This document shows, one piece after another, positions 57,101 to 64,000 of a DNA stretch of 64,000 bases. Every line of letters begins with the position of its first letter. Positions within the stretch are counted from its first letter, which is position 1. The position numbers were made by a program, and so were the translations under genes. The notes beneath the pieces were generated by a model. It was given only the letters and a program-made list of their open reading frames with translations. It was not told the origin of the DNA and ran no database searches. The stretch covers positions 58,671,501 through 58,735,500 of the forward strand of contig NC_088918.1 of assembly GCF_963576675.1 (NCBI RefSeq), in the 5' to 3' direction. Source of the DNA: Euphorbia lathyris (Eukaryota; Streptophyta; Magnoliopsida; Malpighiales; Euphorbiaceae).

Positions 57101-58125
57101 TAATGCAACAATAACCGAAAAGGTTGAAACAAATGAGCCGTTAAAGCATGAAGAAGCATCTTCAAGCAAGGAGTGGAAAAGAGTTATGAAAAAAAATTAG
57201 CATCTTGAAATGGCTAGTAAGTACGAAATATTAAAAGTCAATGTTGAATGGGAGTATTAATAATCAACAATTACTTATTGGAATTCTCTATATCTAGAAA
57301 CTACATGATTAAGTTGTATTACCGACATTATACATTGTGAGGTTATGACTTTTTATATATACATACTGTGGTTATATATTTGTTAACGGACATACAACTA
57401 GTGTAAATATGAATGTGATTTGTGTGTGAATTATAAATGGAGAGTAGAAAATCAAAGAGACGTGTCAAGTGTGCGGGTGTTTAATTAGAGTAAAAAATAG
57501 CAAATGCCTCTCTACATTAGTTTAGTAAGCTATATATAAAATTGTGAGTGAATATATAGTAATTAAATTATTGTATAAAATTTTCAATTTAATAAAATAA
57601 ATTTCGTTCAATTTAATTTTTCCCTCCAACATTTGAAACCCCCCAAAAAGGAACCTTCTAATGTTGTTGTGAAAATTTAGTTTTCCTCTTCTTATACGAA
57701 AAGTGATCAATATTGCTTCCATAATAGAAATTTTAATTCAATTTTTTCATGGAAGAAATCCTAACTCGAATATACTATTTTTCAAGTAAATACTTATAAA
57801 AATTACACAAAATTTCTCAGAAAATGATAAATTAATTTAACATAAGATTCTTATCATGGAAGCAATATTAAACCATTTTGTACAATTAAAGTAAAATTGA
57901 CCTTTCTGAATAGGAAAATTGGAAAGAAAATCTGTTGTTTCGAATCCTCTGTCTCCTACCCTATTCGTCTTATAAAAAAATGCCAACTTTTTCTTGTGTG
58001 GGTCTTTTTAAGTTTCTAACCCATATAATATATTATTTTAATTAAATAGGGATGACTTTTTGTGAGAATGGCACGAGGGATTCGGGACAATAGATTTTCT
58101 TCCACGAAGTTGATAATCTTCTTGA

Positions 58126-58164
<39 letters not shown>

Positions 58165-60438
58165 GTTTGTTACCTTGTCTTCACGATGAGTTGAGTGACT
58201 CTTGCAATTTAGTCCTCCTTCCTTACAAAATCTCACTAAAGTGATAGAAATACCTTGATTTTCAGCCATCCAACCACTCACATCCATCGCCTGACGATCA
58301 TCCGGCCCTCCGAAGAACAACACACAAACCCTTCTAATCGTTGTATGATTACATCGTTGATCCATATATCCAGGGTCCACAAGTAGAGCAACAGAACAAG
58401 GTGAAGTATCAAGAACATTCTGGTAAACATCTCTCCACCCATTTTCATTATCCTGCTTCTGAAACATCAATACAATCATCGAAACCCATTTATCCTCCGC
58501 CAAATGACAAATATCCTCGTGCATTGTAGATAATGCCGAAACAGAAGTAGAATGACGAACTTTGATTTGGGAATTACATGCCTCAAATGCAGCTGCGATT
58601 TGATCATCAGAGGATGAGTGATCTCGAGAGAAGCGTTTGATGAAAGGGAACCCATTTTTTCGAGTTCGTTGAACCATGAGGATTGAGGATGAGCGATCTG
58701 TGAGTTCAACTAGGCGTATTGCGTAGAGTTTGAGTGGCGATCGATTGGGAGTAGTTGTGATGGATTCAATGAGATTAACGAGAGATGGTACATTTGTAGG
58801 TCCGTTGATACAAGCGATGATTCGAGTTGTTTCTTTTGATTTTCCAGTGATTGAAGATGGTCGGAGGTTTACTCTGAAAATACGGCGGGATGGTTTGTAG
58901 ATGGCCATAACTATTGGAGTTGTCATGAAGGTAGTGAAGAGAGCCATCAATACTAGTATTGCAAACATCTCATCGTTTAGAACCTGTTTCAAAATCAATA
59001 TTAGATAGATGTTGCTTTAAAGAGTGTCAAAACTTAACACATCATACTGAAATATAACATTGTATTAATTTAATCATCCACATTATTCTTGGCAACTTTT
59101 GTTAAAAAATGGTCCAATAGTAAACAATTTTAAAACTTGGCATAATGGTCCCACAAATCATTACTTTATATATAATTTATTTTGATTATAAATATTGTCA
59201 ACCAATAGTGAAAGGAGATAGACTCTTCAAAAAGGTGCACCAATAATAATCAAGTAAATCACTCTTTTTTATATTAAAATTTTTTTGGCAACTTTGAAGC
59301 AAATTTGCCAAAAATTGGGAACCTTCATTGACACCCACTACTACTCCAATAGTAAGCACCATTTGAAAGTTGCCAAACTCAATGCCACATCAGCTGACAC
59401 TCTTTTAAGCATACTCTATTGGATATGCTCTTATTATAACATTAATTAGATATTAACGATATAATAATTTTCCTGTCACACTAAAATCTAACCGAAAATT
59501 ATAATATAAAATGAAGTGAACCAATTTAACTAAAAGTTTTAGGGTAATTAATTTATTAGTCCCTATATTTTGATAAAACACACTGTTTAGTCCCTGTATT
59601 TTCAAAAACACATGATAACATCCCTAACTTTTTTCTCGATGAACTGTTTAGTCCCTAACGTTTTTCTCGGTGAACTGTTTAGTCCCTGCCGTTAGACTCT
59701 TATGAAGATTTTGTTAGTCAATTTAGATTTGCGTTCTTCCTTTTCTTTTCTTTAAACTCTAATGCATTTGAAATCAACTTTGAGTGTTCTTTTTCTTGAT
59801 TTTCTTCTTAATTGTTCAAATTTGTAAGCATTGGGTCTTTTCTTTTTCTTGTTCTCCATACAAATAGTTTCTTCTTCTAAATTGGATTTCCTCTTCTAAA
59901 GTTTGAAGGTAAATAATAAAGGGTAATTTAGTCATTTCCGAAGTCATAAACGGTAAAAAATCTAACAAACAGACAAAAGGACTAAACAGTTCGCTGAGAA
60001 AAAGGTTAGAGACCTTACCATGTGTTTTTAAAAATACAGGGACTAAACAGTGTGTTTTGTCAAAATATAGGAACTAATAAATTAATTACCCAAAGTTTTA
60101 TAATAATCTTACAAGAAAGTCTGCTTTTTCTATACGTTAAGACTCGAACTTGAGATTTAACTTAAGTGACTTGAGGTCTTAACCATTCAAGCCAACCTTA
60201 ATTGATAGCTCAATACGCACTTAATTCTCCACTCACATTTAGGAAACAAAAAGAGTGGGACAACAAAACCCTAGCCACTAAAAAAACTTTTAATTTCTTC
60301 CTTTAGATTTTGGGGTTTTTTTTTCAACTTTTAGGCAGAAGATAAGTAACTTATTTATTTTACTTTTCTTTCTCTTTATTGGATAATTTTTTTATTAACT
60401 ATTACTATGGTAGGTTTGATAGTTTCTCATTTATTTCG

Positions 60439-60471
<33 letters not shown>

Positions 60472-63400
60472 TATTTCTCCATATATGAGTGATCATCATT
60501 TGTCTTCTTATATGAGTTGTTGTGATATATCTCTCTACATGAGCATTATCATGTATTCCATTATGAAAAAACAAAATAATTTTGTCTAATATCATATAAA
60601 TCTAACTCATTGAAAGATCATGGAGTCCTTCCTTGAGAAAAAAACTATGAAATTGATTCTGAGTAGATGTGTTTCTCGTCGTTGTGCCAAAAACAATTTC
60701 AAATACTGTCTACTATTGTTCTATCACGATCTACGATATTAAATCTACTCTGATATACTTTTGAATTGTAATTTTTTAATTATTTATATCGTACTTATTA
60801 TTATTATTAAATGATCTAATTATGCGACTATTATCTCCTCCATCGTAAGTATAATATACTAATTAAGCCACTTTACGCCCATAATTCTCTTGTAACTCTA
60901 TCGGTTGGTCATACTCTATAATATAGTAGTAGTAGTAGTAAAAGGTAAACTAAAGAATAATCCCATGATTTAATTTATATATTTTCCATGATTGCGAAAT
61001 CTAATATGCAGTCTTCCATTTCAAATATTTAGGATAATATATCATAAAAGAATGAATAATCCCAATAAAATAAAAAGAATAATATATATAGGTCATCAAA
61101 TCATAAGCATACTATACTATACTATTGCCCACCAGCAGAAAGAATTATGCATGTGAAGATTAGTTCCAATGCGTAATTGAAGGTTAAAGCTGAGAAAGTT
61201 GTAAGGGAATTTATTCTTATTAGGATCAAACTTTTAAGATTCGAATATAATCTTGCAAATCAAGGACAAACAAAATCATCTTTACTCAAATATTTACAAG
61301 TTAATTTATGGAATATATATACCAAAAAGAAAAATCTTACAAGTATTAGTTTAGTGGTAAAGTAAATATGATTCTAAATTAGTGGTGTAAAGTTAATTCT
61401 CTTACTACACAAATTTTAGTTAAATCCAAGAGCCAACTTATTTTAAACTGGTTTTTAAAAGTATATTTAATTGTTCGGATTCATTACACCCAATTTATCA
61501 TAGAATTTCTTGTTGATATAGTTAGTCGTCCTATTCTGACAACTATAGTTAGAACTTATTAAATCGGTTCAAAGTTGATAATGAACTTTTTTTTTTTTTT
61601 TATGTCTCTCACAATTTATATTTTTCTTTCTATATATTAGATATCAAAATTAAAACTTATTGTAAGTGATTTGACACTTTTACCATTATCATTTTAAGTT
61701 AATTTCATATAAACGACAGAATTTGATGGAGCAATCCAATTTAGAGATTTAGATGGTGTTTGTTTCATCTTTTCGGATGAGCGTTTAGCGTTTCACTCCA
61801 AACCGCATTAAAAATATAGCGTTTGGTTAGGTTTATATAACCGCAGCGTTTAACATTTTTTCTGGAAACTGCAGCGTTTTGGAGCGTTTCATGAAAAGCT
61901 CCTATTTGAAGCTTTTCATAAACAGCTGTTTGCAGTTAGTTGTTATTGACATAATTATCCTTCTTATTTCCATAAAATATGTGTATTCTTTAACGTTATT
62001 TATATTTCTACAACATAATTACCGGAAAACAAGATTTTGTTGCGTTCAATAAATTTTTTATTTTTTATATAGATTATTTTTTATTAATGTGTAACACATT
62101 TTTTATTTTATAATAGGATAAGGTGCAAAAATATCCTAATATTGTCTTTTGTACAAGTTGGACAAAAAAAATTCTATTAAATCACAAAAAAAATATCTTT
62201 TTTAGAACTACTGGTATGTGCAATTGGTAATAAGAAATAAAATATCTATGTTTTCTAATAATATCTGAAATCGATCCAACTTGCCAATGTTAGAGGTAAA
62301 ATTGCTCTTAACTACCAGCGTTATTGGTAAAATTTCATCATTTTATATATTAAGAATAAAATTATTTCTTCTTACCAAAAAAAAAAAAAGAATAAAATTA
62401 TTTCTAGTTGTAAACGTTATGTGCATTTTTTCACATTTTTCCTTTTATAATTTCATCGTTGATTAATTTAAAACATGTCCATTTTAGACATTTTAAATCC
62501 GAATAGCAACAGTTCAATATAATTTTACCAAACATTAGTAATTAAACAGCTAATAACAAACAGCTAACAGCAATCGCAACAGTTATTAGCTAACAGATGA
62601 ATCAAACAGGTAGAGATGACAAACTACAATTAAGCTTTCTTGACAAGTTTTTGATATGTTATGATAACAGTAAACAAATGCATCTATTGTATCTTGGAAA
62701 GTCAATTATATCTTTAACATATTTTAGAACATAATTTTCATCATTTTGGCCTTAAATCAATTTTACTGTTTTTCAAAAAAAAAAAAATATATATATATAT
62801 ATATTACAAATTATTTACTAAATCAGAATTTATTAATAATTTTGGTTAATATTCACTAGAAAATTATTAAAATTAAAGGCTCGTTTGTTTTACCTACTGT
62901 TTGTTGTTTACTGTTACGGTTTGCTATTTATTGTTGTTGTTTACTGTTGCTATTACGGTTTGCTGTTGGAAAAAACTGCTTTTCCAAAAAGCAGAGATTC
63001 TCTGCTTTTGTAAAATGGTGCTTTTCGGGTGTAAAATGCAAACAAGAGGTCACTAAACAAACACCTAATGCTGCTTTTCAGATGTAAATGGCAAACAGGA
63101 GACAGGGCCGATCTTGACAATTTAGGGACCCTAGGCAAAATAAGTAATATGGACCTCTTAAAGTGTAAAAGTTAGACATGTCTTTTAAAAAAAAATTTAT
63201 CATCGGGCTTTCAGAAATAAATAGGCCCCCCTATATAAATTTTATCACTATTTATATTAAAAAAAATTAATTTTCATATATATATAAAAGGCTAGAATTT
63301 TTTTTTGGCCCCCTCCGACCTTGGGCCTGGGCCGTCACACCCCGAGCCTATGCCCAGAGCCGGCCCTGATAGGAGATAACTAACCAAACACCTAAAACTC

Positions 63401-64000
63401 TTCCTTTTAAAATGAAAAGACAAACATAAGCATGAAAATGAGCAACCAAACACCCCTAAATTTAGCAAAACAGTAAAAAAAAATATATTGTATGTCAAAT
63501 GAACTAATTTATGCAAAACTAAGAATTTAATGACATGTAGCGTAGTAACTAACAAAGGTGCAATATCTATGTAGGAATTTGGACCCTAAAAAGTTAATTC
63601 TTTATACAAAAATCTAGACAGTATACTAAAATTTGTCATATTGCACGATAAATTAAGAGAAATAATATACTAAAAACCGACCTTTTTCTCCTTGCCAATA
63701 ATAAGAACAATGAGCTCCACTAATCCTTTGGTATTCATCAAAACTCCAAGGGCCAATGATTCCCTCACGGGAATCATACACATCATCGCCACCGCAAACG
63801 TCCCCAGGATTTTCCCGGCAGAAGCCGTGGATATAACTAGAACTAAAAGCCCCCAAGCTTCAGCCCCTTGAATCTTCGCAACATCTGTTTTCAATCCACT
63901 CGACGCAAAGTAAAGCGGAAGAAGCAATCCAGAAACAAAATCTTCTATCCTTTTAATCAATCTACCGGCGAATTCCCCTCCTTTCGGAATCGTCAAACCG
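54180..64000 (-). CDS. CHX20: Cation/H+ exchanger, CHX20 type, C-terminal half (partial at window edge)
   Basis: Three exons on the - strand: 64000-63682 (continuing beyond the window), 58983-58174 and 54473-54180, with the stop at 54180-54182. Both introns are GT-AG and phase 0. The first exon carries membrane segments of the transporter core ([20 protein letters not shown], then a [14 protein letters not shown] helix and [20 protein letters not shown]). The second has the last membrane helix ([19 protein letters not shown]) and the start of the long cytosolic regulatory tail. The third finishes the tail ([27 protein letters not shown]). CHX proteins exchange K+ or Na+ for H+ at endomembranes; Arabidopsis CHX20 acts in guard-cell osmoregulation. 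The visible ~472 residues match the second half of an ~840-residue family member. All frames are open despite introns of 3700 and 4698 bp full of transposons. Confidence 0.92.
54858..57631 (+). mobile_element. Gag-only Ty1/copia-type element (TR-GAG-like) in CHX20 intron
   Basis: Two LTR-like copies, about 54858-55268 and 57242-57631, align along their length with many substitutions, so the element is old. The first is followed by PBS-like TGGTATCAAAG at 55271-55281 (initiator Met type). Flanks tttta and tttga match at 4 of 5 positions. Inside is a degraded gag only; no RT, integrase or RNase H motif is seen in the remaining ~1 kb. That fits a non-autonomous terminal-repeat element with GAG, or a larger element that lost pol. 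Confidence 0.75.
55480..56260 (+). pseudogene. Degraded copia Gag of the intronic element
   Basis: Around 55595-55860 the + strand reads a copia Gag block: [19 protein letters not shown], then [20 protein letters not shown] and [22 protein letters not shown] lies at 55697-55699 where the family has Trp. Later, near 56200-56250, a broken zinc-knuckle remnant ([12 protein letters not shown], family CxxCGKxGHxxxxC) is visible. Several further stops are present. Confidence 0.7.
58125..58164. repeat. (TAA)n microsatellite
   Basis: About 12-13 TAA units in the CHX20 intron, 10 bp downstream of the 58174 donor side. The proximity to the splice donor is noted. Confidence 0.93.
59542..60091. mobile_element. 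Mutator-like MITE, 550 bp, in CHX20 intron
   Basis: Perfect 9-bp target duplication AAAGTTTTA (59533-59541, 60092-60100). Terminal inverted repeats of about 80 bp begin gggtaattaatttattagt at the left and match the right end in reverse complement with few changes. Both arms contain a repeated actgtttagtccctg block, also found internally at 59648 and 59680. No coding sequence. Confidence 0.9.
60134..60198 (-). other. tRNA-like segment with Pol III box A/B resemblance
   Basis: On the - strand TTGGCTTGAATGGTTAAG (box A-like) is followed about 30 bp later by AAGTTCGAGTCTT (box B-like). It lacks a clear acceptor stem, so it is probably a tRNA-derived SINE head or relic. It sits directly beside the MITE at 59542-60091. 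Confidence 0.35.
60440..60470. repeat. Poly-T tract (about 30 bp)
   Basis: Uninterrupted T run in the CHX20 intron. It could be the A-tail of a retroposed sequence on the - strand, but nothing next to it is recognisable. Confidence 0.8.
61752..62612. mobile_element. Possible hAT-like MITE with short inverted ends
   Basis: The left end ggtgtttgtttcatct (61754 onward) and the right end agatgaatcaaacagg (to 62611) are imperfect inverted repeats of about 16 bp, each followed inward by related aacagctgttt / cagctaacag motifs. A target duplication could not be settled, so boundaries are approximate. Confidence 0.4.
62892..63460. mobile_element. Possible outer hAT-like MITE hosting a second MITE
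   Basis: Left end ggctcgtttgttttacc and right-side caaccaaacacccct have the inverted 'gtttggtt/aaccaaac' character of hAT MITEs, with internal tttactgtt and gctttttcc repeats. Termini and target duplication are uncertain. It is interrupted by the better-defined element at 63103-63368. Confidence 0.3.
63103..63368. mobile_element. hAT MITE, 266 bp, in CHX20 intron
   Basis: Ends are CAGGGCCG at 63103 and CGGCCCTG ending at 63368, a perfect 8-bp terminal inverted repeat. Flanks acaggaga (63095-63102) and ataggaga (63369-63376) match at 7 of 8 positions, as expected of an aged hAT target duplication. There is a GC-rich right subterminal stretch and no coding sequence. Confidence 0.82.

Noticed and set aside
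54180..58998. The two CHX segments considered as separate gene fragments or a pseudogene
   Set aside because: Both are joined by phase-0 GT-AG introns in the right order with open frames, so one gene with long introns is the simpler reading.
58990..59440. Sequence ending in ctctattggatatgctctta, like a common MITE terminus
   Set aside because: No matching inverted end or target duplication was found.

Overview
This is a plant nuclear window from a eudicot. The evidence is AT-rich DNA, spliced genes with canonical GT-AG introns, and plant-specific elements: Tat-lineage Ty3/gypsy, SIRE-type Ty1/copia, hAT elements with 8-bp target duplications, Mutator-like MITEs and an RTE-like LINE tail. The species cannot be read from the sequence.

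Two host genes are supported. An ArfGAP gene of the AGD6/AGD7 type lies on the + strand (three exons, 6120-9537). The C-terminal half of a CHX20-type cation/H+ exchanger lies on the - strand (three exons, 54180-64000) and runs off the right edge. From memory these are neighbours in Arabidopsis (AGD6 = At3g53710, CHX20 = At3g53720). If so, this is an old gene pair whose shared 3' intergenic space has grown to about 45 kb of transposons.

Layout. 1-1570: AT-rich DNA with a ~152-bp tandem duplication. 1579-5420: complete hAT element (hAT-1) with a decayed transposase. 5429-9537: promoter, leader and body of the ArfGAP gene, with a 5'-truncated LINE in intron 2. 9538-14160: intergenic DNA with a Mutator-like MITE, CACTA-like repeats, a TA microsatellite and a gypsy relic. 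14169-37651: second hAT element (hAT-2) with perfect 8-bp target duplications, split by a 19.7-kb Tat-lineage retrotransposon (15015-34759, - strand) inserted in its transposase C-terminal coding region. 37983-49431: SIRE-type copia element (+). 49437-51450: older copia relic (-). 51451-53330: CACTA-like fragments and a TA microsatellite. 54180-64000: the CHX20 gene, whose introns hold a gag-only copia element (54858-57631), a Mutator-like MITE, a hAT MITE and tRNA-like sequences.

The most unusual object is the Tat-lineage element. Its gag reading frame holds four capsid-like modules in tandem rather than one. Its U3 region carries an array of GC-rich palindromes just upstream of the TATA box, with different copy number in the two LTRs. 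Its 3' region carries a 39-bp minisatellite. On the opposite strand it carries an apparently intact six-exon plant mobile domain (PMD) gene with its own TATA box. Its five introns are all phase 0 and all GT-AG, and they could survive retrotransposition because they are antisense to the genomic RNA. The gag-pol frames of this element are broken by stops and frameshifts while the PMD gene is open throughout. The SIRE element shows a parallel pattern: gag-pol is interrupted by three stops, while a 939-codon ORF in the env position is open and has its own upstream TATA-like motif.
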